Counted from the first letter of the stretch, positions 16,805 to 26,355 are shown. The stretch is DNA of 64,000 nucleotides from an archaeon (GCA_018656555.1 JABHZQ010000004.1:1-64000); one strand, 5' to 3'. Notes: a model not told the origin generated them from the sequence alone. Numbers and translations are program-made.

Positions 16805-17949
16805 AAAAAATACTAATCTTAGCATTATTGGCATTTCTAGTAGCTTTTGCTGGATATGTTTCAGCAGATTCAAATGATTATACTATTGATTCTGTCTATG
16901 TTAATGATATTGAAGCTGAAGGTTCAACAGTTCAAATTGAACTAGACACAGAATTAACAGTTGATGTTTACTTAACTGGTACTGGCTCTACAACTGATGT
17001 TAGAGTTAAAACTTGGTTTGGTGGATACGAATATGATCTTTTAGAGGATTATACAGAAACATTTGATGTAGAAAATGGAGTTTCTTACAAAAAAACACTT
17101 ACAATAGAGATCCCAGAAGACATTAATGTAGATGATAATTATTACACTCTTTATGTTGAGATCTATGATTCACAAGATTATGTAAAAGAATCCTATGATA
17201 TTTACTTTGAAGAACCAAGGCATAAAGTTGTTGTTAAGGATATCATGTTCTCAAACACATCTCCTGAAGAATACTTGGGAGTTAAAGTAAGACTAACAAA
17301 CCTTGGAGAGAACCAAGAAGAAGATATCAGAGTTACAGTTTCAATTCCAGATTTAGAAATTTCAACAAGAGCTTATGTTGATGAACTAGCTGCAAGAAAC
17401 CAAGAAACTGATACCACAGATGATGAAGTTACTCTACAAACACTCTACTTAAGACTTCCTTCAGATGCAACTGGAGATTATGAAGTTCAAGTTCAAGTAG
17501 ATTACAACAATGATCATTCAAGTACATGTGCTTCAGCATATGTAAGAGTTGATGGATACGAATCATACGATGATTCAGCTATTCTTTCAATCTCAACAAT
17601 GAAAGATCTAAAAGTTGGTAAAGAATCAAGTTTCAAAATCCAAATAACAAACATGGAAGAAAATCCACAAGATTTTTACATTGAGTTAGAAGGGAACTTT
17701 GAATTTGAATACACAGAAATTGTTACTGTTGATCAAACTCAAGAGTACACAATATATGCAACACCTCTTGAAGCAGGTGTACAAGCATTAACTGTTGTTG
17801 TTTCAACAGAAGATGGAATAGTTACAGAGAACATCTATAGCTACGATGTCAAGGACGGAAACCTATTATGGCCAATCATATTAGGTGTCGTGTTGGCATT
17901 TGTAGTTGTATTTGTTGTTTTGTTTATTATTTCCAGATTAAGAGAATAG
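16801..17949 (+). CDS. S-layer-like surface protein with C-terminal anchor
   Basis: I correct the track start (16771) to ATG 16801, which follows GGGAGG and begins a proper signal peptide (MKKILILALLAFLVAFAGYVS). The 382-residue product has three or four beta-sandwich domains resembling CARDB/S-layer repeats (COG1361-like). One transmembrane helix (LLWPIILGVVLAFVVVFVVL) and a short Arg-containing tail complete it. It is anchored in the membrane with its bulk outside. It shares an ATGA overlap with the upstream microprotein ORF. Confidence 0.8.
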   Translation: MKKILILALLAFLVAFAGYVSADSNDYTIDSVYVNDIEAEGSTVQIELDTELTVDVYLTGTGSTTDVRVKTWFGGYEYDLLEDYTETFDVENGVSYKKTLTIEIPEDINVDDNYYTLYVEIYDSQDYVKESYDIYFEEPRHKVVVKDIMFSNTSPEEYLGVKVRLTNLGENQEEDIRVTVSIPDLEISTRAYVDELAARNQETDTTDDEVTLQTLYLRLPSDATGDYEVQVQVDYNNDHSSTCASAYVRVDGYESYDDSAILSISTMKDLKVGKESSFKIQITNMEENPQDFYIELEGNFEFEYTEIVTVDQTQEYTIYATPLEAGVQALTVVVSTEDGIVTENIYSYDVKDGNLLWPIILGVVLAFVVVFVVLFIISRLRE

Positions 17950-17950
17950 A

Positions 17951-18463
17951 ATGTCAGAAAAAGTCCACAAAAGAATGAGAAGGGAAGCTAGAGCTCTTGA
18001 AGAACAAGCTCAAGCAGATAGACCTTCTCTTCTTGAAAGACTTCCTTCTGTTCCTTCATTAGGAGTTATAGATGCAATAGGTCCAAAAGTATTTGCTGAG
18101 CATTGGACAAAAGTAAGAAATAGATATTTTATTCCTGGAACAATAGCAGCTACAGTATTGATTCTTGCATCACCAGCACTTTTACCAACCACATCATATA
18201 GAGAAATAGGAAGAGAGCTAGCAAGTTCATTTCAATCAGATGAACCAGATTATAATGCTCTTTTTGATCAAGCTGAACAAAACCTTTATGGAAGACCTGC
18301 AAAAACACAAGAAGAGATTGTAGAAACTTATAATGCAGTTTCAAGTGGAAAGTTTTCAAATCAAGAACCAATGTATGAAATTAGAGAAGCAACAATTACC
18401 AACCAGAAACCAAATCTTAGAGACAAAATAAGAGAACAAGTTCATTACATAACAGATCGTTAA
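17951..18463 (+). CDS. Hypothetical single-pass membrane protein
   Basis: A 170-residue protein with a basic N-terminal segment (about 1-55), one hydrophobic helix (FIPGTIAATVLILASPALLP, about 58-78) and a polar helical C-terminal domain. The positive-inside rule puts the N-terminus in the cytoplasm. It starts one base after the S-layer-like gene, so the two are probably one transcript. Its stop overlaps the convergent DHH gene by four bases. No family recognised. Confidence 0.65.
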   Translation: MSEKVHKRMRREARALEEQAQADRPSLLERLPSVPSLGVIDAIGPKVFAEHWTKVRNRYFIPGTIAATVLILASPALLPTTSYREIGRELASSFQSDEPDYNALFDQAEQNLYGRPAKTQEEIVETYNAVSSGKFSNQEPMYEIREATITNQKPNLRDKIREQVHYITDR

Positions 18464-19446
18464 ATTTCTTTTAACATTTCTACCCACTGATTAAACTCTT
18501 TTAATTTTACAGTAAATCCTCCAGCCTTCTCATGACCTCCACCAATATAACTTTCAATTTTACCATTAAATTTATCTAGAAATTTACCAGCATCAAAATC
18601 CATTTCATCAGGAACTCTCATACTGCCAATCATCTCACCATCCATTTGATTCAAAACAATTATTGGTTTGTTTTTCATATTTCTAGCAGCAATAACTCCT
18701 TGGATATTATTCTCACATTGTAGTATAACAATATCAAACCCATTCACTTCATTTATTTCATATTGTTTGTTATAGTGTTCTCTCAATTGTAATTTATAAC
18801 TTTGTAACTGTTTAGCCAAAGGATGTAAATTATGAATAAAAGGTTCAAAACTATCAATACATTTCAATAACTCTAAAGGAATATCACCCTTCCAATGCAT
18901 TCGCTTACCAGTATTCAAAGCAGAAACATATTTCTCAATATCTAAATAATGTCCATCTCCATAATAACTATTTCTTTTTATCATTAATTCTGGAATAAAG
19001 TTCATAGCATTAACATACAATTCTTTGGGAATATGATCTCTCTTACCTTGATCTCCAAAATAACCCAATAATGCTAAAAATATAAAATAAGGATTTGTCT
19101 TATCTTCTAATAAATCTTGATAGATTAACAAACTACAAGACTGTCTATGTTCATCATGTAATACATAATCACATTTTGCTAAAAAATCAGCAGGGTGATG
19201 ATCAATATATACAACTTTCTTATCAAAAATATCACCTGGCTGGATATCAACACAAATAACAACATCTACATCACCTAAATCTTCAGGTTCAATAATAAAT
19301 CTCTTTCCTTTTGAGATAGTAGTTAACTCTTTTACTTCATCTCTAATTAGATGATAAATCATTGCACCAGAAGTCACACCATCTGCATCCCAATGGCAAC
19401 ATAATTGTACTCTCTTTCCCCTAACAATCTCTTTTAATTTGTCCAT
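18460..19446 (-). CDS. DHH-family phosphoesterase
   Basis: A 328-residue cytoplasmic enzyme with DHH motifs: HWDADG (motif I, about residues 18-23), VDIQPGD (motif II region), YIDHHP (motif III) and, in the C-terminal DHHA1 domain, YIGGGHEKAGGF. These bind two metals and the nucleic acid or nucleotide substrate. Family members are RecJ/GAN-like exonucleases, NrnA-type nanoRNases or cyclic dinucleotide phosphodiesterases; sequence alone does not separate them. Transcribed convergently with the surface-protein cluster. Confidence 0.9.
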   Translation of the reverse strand: MDKLKEIVRGKRVQLCCHWDADGVTSGAMIYHLIRDEVKELTTISKGKRFIIEPEDLGDVDVVICVDIQPGDIFDKKVVYIDHHPADFLAKCDYVLHDEHRQSCSLLIYQDLLEDKTNPYFIFLALLGYFGDQGKRDHIPKELYVNAMNFIPELMIKRNSYYGDGHYLDIEKYVSALNTGKRMHWKGDIPLELLKCIDSFEPFIHNLHPLAKQLQSYKLQLREHYNKQYEINEVNGFDIVILQCENNIQGVIAARNMKNKPIIVLNQMDGEMIGSMRVPDEMDFDAGKFLDKFNGKIESYIGGGHEKAGGFTVKLKEFNQWVEMLKEI

Positions 19447-19487
19447 TTATATTTTGAGAAAATAATACTATATAAATTCTATTGAAA

Positions 19488-20447
19488 TTAACTTGTTAAT
19501 TGGTCTAAATCCATCACAACTCTTTCTGGAAGAGCCTCTAATTTTGTAGAAGCTTCACCCAAAGCACCCTCTCTTGATTGGACCATTTCCATAAGATATC
19601 TTGGAATATTGGGTAATTCTTGGAGTGTAGACACTAACAAATCTACATTAAAATTAGCATCATTCCTTATTTCTCCAACTATTGTATCTGCTAAGTTTTT
19701 TGACAATCTTAAAGACCAACTATTTTCCGATCTGGGTTCTCCACTCCAGAAATTAAGAAACATATAAAAACTCCTTACTTCTTTTGCAGGTTCAACAACT
19801 ACTTTTTTAAAGGGCTTCCAAGGATGTGATTCTTTAACAGCAGGAATTGTTTTATTTTCTGTACGAATATGTAAAATATATCTTGAAAGAGATTCTCCCT
19901 CTCCCATTGCCCCATAAATATTCAAATCATAATTACTAACTATTCTAAAAGTAATTCCCTCATAATTTTTAGAATAAGCCCCAAGTCTGTCTTCATCTAA
20001 AACTACCATAGTATCAAACAACCTTTCTAAACCATCCACTAAACTTGTAGCATAACTCTCAAGATTAACATCTAATGCGGAAGTAGGAAAAGCTCTTTCA
20101 ACCTCTCTAAAATCTTGCCTCTGTTGAATCCTTGTAAGATTACCTTGATAATCACTAGAAACTTCTTGTAATCTTCCATAGGCACCAATAACAGCATCAA
20201 CTAGAGGATTATCTCCCTCTAAACTAACTCCCAAACTTTCTTGTAAAAATGCAGTTCTATCCGGACTCATCTCTAATTGAAGTGTTTGCAAGCCATCTAA
20301 TAAATAAATTAAATCAAGAACTTCTTCTTCAGTTCTAAGAGTATCTAAATAATCAGTCAATTGATCTCTCACAGGAGCTTTTCCAACCAGCCTATTCACT
20401 TCTTCAGCTCTTAAGACTGCTGGACGTCTATAAACAGTTCTTTCCAT
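19488..20447 (-). CDS. Hypothetical soluble protein
   Basis: A 319-residue protein without signal or membrane segments. The N-terminal half is helical, including a leucine-rich stretch (VLDLIYLLDGLQTLQLEMS); the middle has strand-like segments (ITFRIVSNYDLNIYG). Preceded by a TATA-like region and translated from ATG. I recognise no family; composition and length support a real gene. Confidence 0.65.
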   Translation of the reverse strand: MERTVYRRPAVLRAEEVNRLVGKAPVRDQLTDYLDTLRTEEEVLDLIYLLDGLQTLQLEMSPDRTAFLQESLGVSLEGDNPLVDAVIGAYGRLQEVSSDYQGNLTRIQQRQDFREVERAFPTSALDVNLESYATSLVDGLERLFDTMVVLDEDRLGAYSKNYEGITFRIVSNYDLNIYGAMGEGESLSRYILHIRTENKTIPAVKESHPWKPFKKVVVEPAKEVRSFYMFLNFWSGEPRSENSWSLRLSKNLADTIVGEIRNDANFNVDLLVSTLQELPNIPRYLMEMVQSREGALGEASTKLEALPERVVMDLDQLTS

Positions 20448-20478
20448 AAAATAACTTTTTAAGACTCTATTTATAAAT

Positions 20479-21336
20479 TTATTGAACCTCTTTAAAAGCT
20501 CTCAAAGCAACCTCAAGCTGTTTTTCGTCTGGTTCCCTAGTTGTCATTTTCTGCAATAGAAGTCCTGGGCTAATCAAAGCCAAAAGCACCTTATTTTTCC
20601 TATACTTCCCCGATAACTTAATCAACTCATAAGCAATACCTGCAATAAAAGGTAACAAGGCCAATCTAACTAAGAATTTCAACCAAAATCCATAATCTAA
20701 TGGAACAAAGATATAAACAATAATACTCAAGAACAAAACAAACACAATAAAACTACTTCCACATCTAGGATGAATAGTACTAAAAGATTTAGCATTCTCT
20801 AAGGTAACATTCTTTCCATGCTCAAAAGCATTCACAACCTTATGCTCTGCACCATGATACTGGAAAACCCTTTTAACATCAGGCATAAGGGATATAACAT
20901 AAATATACCCTACAAGTATTCCTAACTTAACAACACCTTCAACCATATTAAACAAATATTTATTACCAATATCTACAAGCACATCAGCAACAAATAATGG
21001 AATAAACTTAAACAAGAATAAAGCTAATAATATTGCAAAAACAAAAGTAAACAACAAACTCCAAAACCCTAATTCCTCTTCTCCCTCCTCACTCACACTA
21101 ACATTAGCAGAATGGTTTAAAGCTTTCATACCAAGAATTAAAGTTTCAAATAAAATTATAATCCCTCTAATCAAAGGCCAACCTAAAATTGGATTTTTTG
21201 TTAAAGATTTAAATTTTTGATTTTTAACTTTGATCTCACCTTTTGGATTCCTAACTGCTATACTCACTCTATTCTCTGCCTTGAACATAACTCCTTCAAT
21301 TACAGCCTGTCCGCCGATGTTTTTATTTTCCACCAT
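20479..21336 (-). CDS. YqhQ-like (DUF1385) membrane protein
   Basis: The track start (21393) adds 19 residues ahead of the conserved opening MVENKNIGGQAVIEGVM, so ATG 21336 is chosen. The 285-residue protein has four or five membrane segments plus the conserved YHGAEHKVVNAFEHG and HPRCGSSF motifs, whose His/Glu/Cys residues suggest metal binding. The biochemical role of DUF1385 is unknown. The start lies inside the 3' end of the subtilase gene, overlapping it by 37 bases, which suggests coupled translation. Confidence 0.85.
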   Translation of the reverse strand: MVENKNIGGQAVIEGVMFKAENRVSIAVRNPKGEIKVKNQKFKSLTKNPILGWPLIRGIIILFETLILGMKALNHSANVSVSEEGEEELGFWSLLFTFVFAILLALFLFKFIPLFVADVLVDIGNKYLFNMVEGVVKLGILVGYIYVISLMPDVKRVFQYHGAEHKVVNAFEHGKNVTLENAKSFSTIHPRCGSSFIVFVLFLSIIVYIFVPLDYGFWLKFLVRLALLPFIAGIAYELIKLSGKYRKNKVLLALISPGLLLQKMTTREPDEKQLEVALRAFKEVQ

Positions 21337-24107
21337 ATTAAAAATCCTATTGTTCCTAATAAAATTGCACCTAAGATAAGATAAATCTGCCAATAACCCC
21401 TTTTATCTTCAACAACATCTCTTAACTCTGAATCTTGAATCTGAACAATCTCTTCTTCTTCAGAAGGATACTCAGACTCTTCATCTTCTACCAATTCTTC
21501 ACCTTCTTCCTCACTTTCTGCAACTATTGCAAAATATGAAAATCCAGGTGTATTTGAATCATAATAGTAGGTACTATTTATCTTTTCCGTATACTCAACT
21601 TCCAATTCCTCCCAATCCAACACATATCTGAATAGTTTAATATCTTCTTTACCAAAATCATTATCTACAATCCAATCTCTATCCACCTTAAATGTAATAT
21701 CTCCACTATCAATGTCCTCATCTCCAAAGTTAGTTAAATCAACAGTAAAATATCCATAAACTTCTCCTTCAGGATCATCTAATTCAATCTCTTCCAAATA
21801 CTCGATCTTAACTTTCAAATTAGTCAATTCTTTATTAACCTCTATATTCAAACTTGAAACAGGAATAACATCATTATACAAATTTAATTCAATTGGTTCC
21901 TCCTCCGATGCAAAATCAATTAAGTAAGTAACTGAAGCACTAGTTCCACCACTACCACCACCGCCTCCACCGCCTCCACCACCGCCTCCACCCTCACCAC
22001 CAGCTGGTGCAGCAACAGGTTCAGTAATAGTAATATTTCTAACTTCAGTACCATTAAAATTATTTGCAACATCAGTACAATTTACAGTCCAATTATATCC
22101 TCCAGGACCAAGAGTTTTTGTAAAGAAGTGATTAACAGTAAGATTACTTATACTTGAATTAGTCTCATTAACTATCTGATTCAACATTAAACTACAATTA
22201 GAAATCCCATTTGAATCATTTACATTATACTCAAAACCATAAACCGCAGTTGCTGCAGTGCTTGTATTACTCATATTAGGAAAAACTAAAGTAACACTTG
22301 GTTTGGTCTCATCAAATACTAATGAATTATTAGCTGTTGCCCAAGCACTAACTGTTTGGTTATTAAAACTAAAACAATTCCAAGAATAACTATCCTCATA
22401 ACTAAAATTATAATTAAATGTACTTGTGTTCTCCACTCCAGTAATATTCATACTTGAATTATAAACTAAAGCACTACTATTCCATAAATTAAGAGTTACA
22501 TTGGTTAATTCAAAAGCTATATCACTCTGGGAAGTACAATTAAATGTACTCCTATTAGAACTGGTATAACTTCCATTCGAAGGAGCATTCAATGTAGTAA
22601 ACATACTAATTATCTGAACAGTAGAATTACTTGAAGCATAACCTTCATTTCCATTCACATCACCAACTAAACAATTCCAGGAAAAAGTATCATAACCTAA
22701 TGAAGAAACATTAAACAAAGATGAATTAAATATTCCAGTTAAATTTTCAGTTTTATTAAATTCTATAACTCCTGAAGAGTTCCATAGTCTAAAAGTTATA
22801 TTACTTAATCCAAAATCAGTTGCATTACAAGTAAAAATCTGACTTGTATTCCCACTAACAACTCCATTAACTGGACTAACTAAACCAACCTCTGGAGCAC
22901 TCACATCAAAGTAATTTAGAGCATTCAAAAGACTAACTCTTCCCCAAGTTGTATCATTAACAGCATCATAAACAGGAAAACCTGTATTGTTCAAAACACT
23001 TTGAATATCAGAAACATTAGGATTTTGAGAAGACATTTCAAAGTATTGATTCAAAATGGCAACAACACCTGCAACATGAGGGGTAGCCATAGAAGTTCCA
23101 GATTTTATACTAATCCCCCCAGCATGACTTAAAGAAACAACACTCACTCCAGGAGCCATCAAATCAGTAATATCATTTCTTTGATAGGTAGTATAAACAA
23201 CATCACTCTTATCCACTGCACCAACAGCTGTTGCATTTTGTAAACAAGCAGGAGTTCCAATCTTATGAGGATAACTACTCCAATAATTTCCAGTAGCAAT
23301 AGTAACAGTAATATTTTGACCAACAGCACCATTTATAGCGGCTGCAGCAGCACCATAAGAACCATCACAATAACCATAGAAACCACCCCCACCAAGAGAG
23401 ATAGTAATAACTGAAATATTATATGTATCTGCATTAGTAACACACCAATCAATCCCTTCAGTAATATCACTCAAAAAAGCACTACCTGAAGCATTAGTAA
23501 CCTTAACCGCAATAAGGTTAACATTTGGGGCCACCCCTAACATACTTGTTCCATTAGCTCCAACAATTCCAGCAACATGTGTTCCATGGCTATGATCATC
23601 TTTCCCCACAGTATTTTCATTTGTATTATCAGAACAACAACCACCAGAACCATAATCAGTAACATCACAAAAACAGTGTTCTGCAATTACTCTTCCATTC
23701 AAATCTTCATGAGTTCCATTAACTCCTGTATCAACAACACAAACTCCTTGTCCAGTACCAGTTAGATTCACTCCATTAATAGTAAAAGGGTGAACTAAAG
23801 TTCCATTAATTTGGGGAACTGTATCTGCCAGCATAACACTAAGAACTTGATCAGCTCTTATTTCTTCAGCTTCTTCAATCAATTCATCTAAATCTCCTTC
23901 ATTAACTTCTGCAACATAGAAATCATCGATTATATGATTCAAATCAATATTAACATCTTCGGGATCTTCAATCTCTACAACAACAGAGATTTTTTCAACA
24001 GCATCAATATTTTCTAGAACTTGAATATCCACAAAGGTTTCCTCTCCTATAACAGGAGTAGCAATTAATAACAATATAAGAACTAATAATATAAACCTCT
24101 TCCCCAT
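21300..24107 (-). CDS. Secreted membrane-anchored subtilisin-like serine protease
   Basis: A 935-residue S8 peptidase. It has a signal peptide (1-21), an inhibitor-I9-like propeptide (about 25-95) and a catalytic domain with Asp126 (VVDTGVNGTHED), His174 (HSHGTHVAG) and Ser339 (SGTSMATPHVAG). Three Ig-like beta domains rich in N-x-S/T sequons follow (about 405-690). A Gly-rich linker with a 13-Gly run, an approximately 115-residue PGF-pre-PGF-type domain, an acidic stretch and a C-terminal helix (IYLILGAILLGTIGFLIW) complete it. It would act outside the cell on proteins or in surface processing. Confidence 0.93.
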   Translation of the reverse strand: MGKRFILLVLILLLIATPVIGEETFVDIQVLENIDAVEKISVVVEIEDPEDVNIDLNHIIDDFYVAEVNEGDLDELIEEAEEIRADQVLSVMLADTVPQINGTLVHPFTINGVNLTGTGQGVCVVDTGVNGTHEDLNGRVIAEHCFCDVTDYGSGGCCSDNTNENTVGKDDHSHGTHVAGIVGANGTSMLGVAPNVNLIAVKVTNASGSAFLSDITEGIDWCVTNADTYNISVITISLGGGGFYGYCDGSYGAAAAAINGAVGQNITVTIATGNYWSSYPHKIGTPACLQNATAVGAVDKSDVVYTTYQRNDITDLMAPGVSVVSLSHAGGISIKSGTSMATPHVAGVVAILNQYFEMSSQNPNVSDIQSVLNNTGFPVYDAVNDTTWGRVSLLNALNYFDVSAPEVGLVSPVNGVVSGNTSQIFTCNATDFGLSNITFRLWNSSGVIEFNKTENLTGIFNSSLFNVSSLGYDTFSWNCLVGDVNGNEGYASSNSTVQIISMFTTLNAPSNGSYTSSNRSTFNCTSQSDIAFELTNVTLNLWNSSALVYNSSMNITGVENTSTFNYNFSYEDSYSWNCFSFNNQTVSAWATANNSLVFDETKPSVTLVFPNMSNTSTAATAVYGFEYNVNDSNGISNCSLMLNQIVNETNSSISNLTVNHFFTKTLGPGGYNWTVNCTDVANNFNGTEVRNITITEPVAAPAGGEGGGGGGGGGGGGGSGGTSASVTYLIDFASEEEPIELNLYNDVIPVSSLNIEVNKELTNLKVKIEYLEEIELDDPEGEVYGYFTVDLTNFGDEDIDSGDITFKVDRDWIVDNDFGKEDIKLFRYVLDWEELEVEYTEKINSTYYYDSNTPGFSYFAIVAESEEEGEELVEDEESEYPSEEEEIVQIQDSELRDVVEDKRGYWQIYLILGAILLGTIGFLIWWKIKTSADRL

Positions 24108-24145
24108 ATATTTTAATCAACTAAATTAATATTTAATTGTTTCTA

Positions 24146-25222
24146 TTATTTAGCTAAAACTACATATTTAGCAGCCCAGATTATTTTTTCATCAGATTTG
24201 TATAACCAACTATTGTAAGGCTTTCCATGAGAAGAATATAATTCTAAAAAATTCTTATGTTTTTTGATAAGTTTATCATATTGGTTTATGTAAATATCTG
24301 CCTGTTTTTTATCATATTTCTTTACAACATCTAAAAAACACAAACCAATATTCATCCAAATAGTATTCCCTTGATAATTATTTATAATCAAGTTAAGGAT
24401 TCCATTAAAACGATGTCTTTTTGTAACAGTATACTTCAATGGAAATGGCTTATCTAGTTTATGCTTCTTAATACTTTTTAATGTTTTTTTGAACATCCCT
24501 TTATCCTTAATAACTCCACACCAAAAAGGAAAGACATTTGCATCACCAGCAACATAGTCTGTTTCTAAATCATCATTAAAATATTTTCCATTCCAAAAAT
24601 TATCTATTAACAATTTATTATAGTTATATGATTTAAATGGATTTTTTAATTTTAATCTATTCAAATCATTTGAAAGCATCCCGACCATAGAATTATCATA
24701 GCATGAAGATTTTCTTTGAGAATTGTCTTTCATAGAGGAGAAAAACCTTTTTTTTACAAGTCCAGTATCTTTTTCTACTACCTCTTCAGAATATTGTTTA
24801 ATTTGAGTTTCTAAAAATTTCTTATATTTTTTTATAAGGTCCCTTGAATTAGTAATAACCAAACTCCTAATTAAAAATGGCAAGGAATCTGGTGAAATAG
24901 TAAATACATTAAATGGAACATTATGGTGAGAAATTGTAGTAGTAATCTTGTTATGTGTAGAATATACATCCAACGCGTATTTCAGTGTTTTTCTAGCTTC
25001 TTTTCTGTAACCCATTTTTACTAGTGCTTCAACACAAATACCAAAATCTCTTATCCAAAATGAACTAAAATGCCCTGCAGAAGTTTGCAAGAACTTCCCA
25101 TTATAACAATCTTTCACAATTTGTTGACAAATTTCCTTAGAATTTCCTTTATATTCCTGATAAGCTTTTCTTCTAAAATTTTTCTTTGCAACAAGTAATC
25201 CCTCTTTTAAATAAGTAAACAT
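24146..25222 (-). CDS. Six-hairpin glycosidase-like protein
   Basis: A 358-residue cytoplasmic protein that looks like an (alpha/alpha)6-barrel glycosidase of the glucoamylase/amylo-1,6-glucosidase/trehalase clan. Fold-typical segments are SSFWIRDFGI (substrate-site WxRD), GNTIWMNIGL and SSHGKPYNSWLY near the end. Candidate acids include the Asp of the WIRD motif and a Glu near FLELYSS. It may trim glycans or polysaccharides. No signal peptide is present and no other carbohydrate gene is adjacent. Specificity unassigned. Confidence 0.7.
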   Translation of the reverse strand: MFTYLKEGLLVAKKNFRRKAYQEYKGNSKEICQQIVKDCYNGKFLQTSAGHFSSFWIRDFGICVEALVKMGYRKEARKTLKYALDVYSTHNKITTTISHHNVPFNVFTISPDSLPFLIRSLVITNSRDLIKKYKKFLETQIKQYSEEVVEKDTGLVKKRFFSSMKDNSQRKSSCYDNSMVGMLSNDLNRLKLKNPFKSYNYNKLLIDNFWNGKYFNDDLETDYVAGDANVFPFWCGVIKDKGMFKKTLKSIKKHKLDKPFPLKYTVTKRHRFNGILNLIINNYQGNTIWMNIGLCFLDVVKKYDKKQADIYINQYDKLIKKHKNFLELYSSHGKPYNSWLYKSDEKIIWAAKYVVLAK

Positions 25223-25256
25223 AGATTTAGAATGATTTGGTTATTATTAATATTTT

Positions 25257-25610
25257 CTATTTGATTATACTATAATTATCAAAATGACAAGTACCATCTT
25301 CGGGATCAAAAATATCAATAACTTTGTATTTTCCTTTAGTCCACACCTTGCCACTCTCATCAAAATAATGAGTTGCTTCTAAAATTCTAACTGCAGCCAA
25401 AGGTCTTGACAAGTTTCCTCCACCTTTTGTTTCAACTAATGGTGATTCAGCAACCATACAATAATGTCTTTGGTCTGCTTTCAAGAAAGCATATACTCTA
25501 TCTTTCTCTAAGTTCTCAGGAACACACTCTTCTTCTTTCTTTCTTCCTTCTTTGAATTCATTAATATTCCTCAAAGCCATATCTGGTGTAAATTCTACTG
25601 CAATTCCCAT
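25257..25610 (-). CDS. Hypothetical small soluble protein
   Basis: A 117-residue cytoplasmic protein with a beta-rich C-terminal half (KYKVIDIFDPEDGTCHF) and a charged helical N-terminus. It starts 23 bases after the LAGLIDADG gene at 25634 and could be its operon partner. No family recognised. Confidence 0.6.
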   Translation of the reverse strand: MGIAVEFTPDMALRNINEFKEGRKKEEECVPENLEKDRVYAFLKADQRHYCMVAESPLVETKGGGNLSRPLAAVRILEATHYFDESGKVWTKGKYKVIDIFDPEDGTCHFDNYSIIK

Positions 25611-25633
25611 GATGCTTTTGTAGAGGTTATAAT

Positions 25634-26179
25634 TTATAAGAATTTCTCATGTATAAGATCTATTACTCTTCTTAAAAGAACATCACTAACATAAACATGA
25701 CAAACACCATAATCAGATGTTTTATTTTTATCCTCAAAACATTTAAATAATTTTTTAGGCAAATTTAGATTTCTAGACCAATAATTAATAACTTCAGAAT
25801 CAGATTTGTTATGGTGTAATAAATGAATCGCCTCTCTTTTCAAATTAGATATCTTAAGAAGATTATTTTTATCTAGTTCTTTTAAGACAAATAACATTAT
25901 TTTTGGATCGGCATTAGTAAGGGTAAATCTTCTATAGTTAGATTTTCCTAATGCATTTGCTCCCTCACCTTTAATAAAACCTAAAGCATAAGCCAATTTT
26001 GGAGTTAAATTGAGTTTTTTAGGGAATATTCTACTTATTTTTCTGTTACTCTTTGTTTTATAATAAATTTCAATATTTTCCTCTTTTTCTTTCGATTCAA
26101 GAAAATATGTAGATCCTGTACTCCAAGAAGGATAAGTTTTCTTATTTTTCACAATCTTTTTAAGAATTATATTAACCAT
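25634..26179 (-). CDS. LAGLIDADG-type protein, single motif, free-standing
   Basis: A 181-residue protein with one LAGLIDADG-like motif (LAYALGFIKGEGA, about residues 62-74; Glu replaces the usual Asp) and a C-terminal fold typical of such endonucleases. A single-motif protein would act as a homodimer. No intron or intein surrounds it. It lies just downstream of intron-containing tRNA-iMet on the same strand. It shares the local motif LxPxLAYxxG and its promoter element with the gene at 30881. It may be a homing endonuclease or a LAGLIDADG-derived regulator. Confidence 0.75.
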   Translation of the reverse strand: MVNIILKKIVKNKKTYPSWSTGSTYFLESKEKEENIEIYYKTKSNRKISRIFPKKLNLTPKLAYALGFIKGEGANALGKSNYRRFTLTNADPKIMLFVLKELDKNNLLKISNLKREAIHLLHHNKSDSEVINYWSRNLNLPKKLFKCFEDKNKTSDYGVCHVYVSDVLLRRVIDLIHEKFL

Positions 26180-26200
26180 ATGTTTTAATTGTTTTATTAT

Positions 26201-26233
26201 TATTTAAACTCTGCGCGCACATATGCCCTGTCA
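26201..26233 (-). promoter_or_regulatory. GC-rich shared promoter element, copy 2
   Basis: On the minus strand, TGACAGG then GCATATGTGCGCGCAGAG runs into TTTAAATA, a TATA box about 25-30 bases before the ATG at 26179. It matches copy 3 (30825-30858) over its whole length except for one inserted base, in inverted orientation 4.6 kb away. Such identity in an AT-rich genome, at the same distance from two related genes, implies a specific regulator or recent duplication. Confidence 0.7.
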
Positions 26234-26248
26234 ATGAGAAAAATAAAA

Positions 26249-26355
26249 TAGCGGGGGGTAGATTTGAACTACCGACCTCCGGGTTATGAGCCCGACGGGC
26301 ACTCCTGATTGGACAATGAGGACAAAATCTTATACTCATTCTGCCCCACCCCGCT
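26249..26355 (-). tRNA. Initiator tRNA-Met (CAT) with D-loop intron
   Basis: The gene has 107 bases. The acceptor AGCGGGG/CCCCGCT has the A1-U72 pair, and the anticodon stem the three G-C pairs, that mark archaeal initiators; the loop is CTCATAA. The D-loop is interrupted by 32 bases (26309-26340). A helix GGGC/GTCC flanked by bulges AGA and AAT gives a BHB-type splice site. Predicted splicing joins CAG to TCAGGAGTGCCC, matching the archaeal initiator D-arm, for a 75-nt RNA with A73. Expected to be spliced by the archaeal tRNA endonuclease. Confidence 0.9.
26309..26340 (-). other. tRNA-iMet intron in the D-loop
   Basis: A 32-base insert beginning AATGAG and ending GTCCAA, between nucleotides of about positions 15 and 16. 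AATGAG and CTCATT pair within it to form the intron hairpin. The exact cut sites are deduced from the bulge positions and the restored consensus loop. Confidence 0.75.

Noticed and set aside
21930-22010. GC-rich (CCACCG)n-like tract as a regulatory repeat
   Set aside because: It encodes the in-frame poly-Gly linker of the subtilase.
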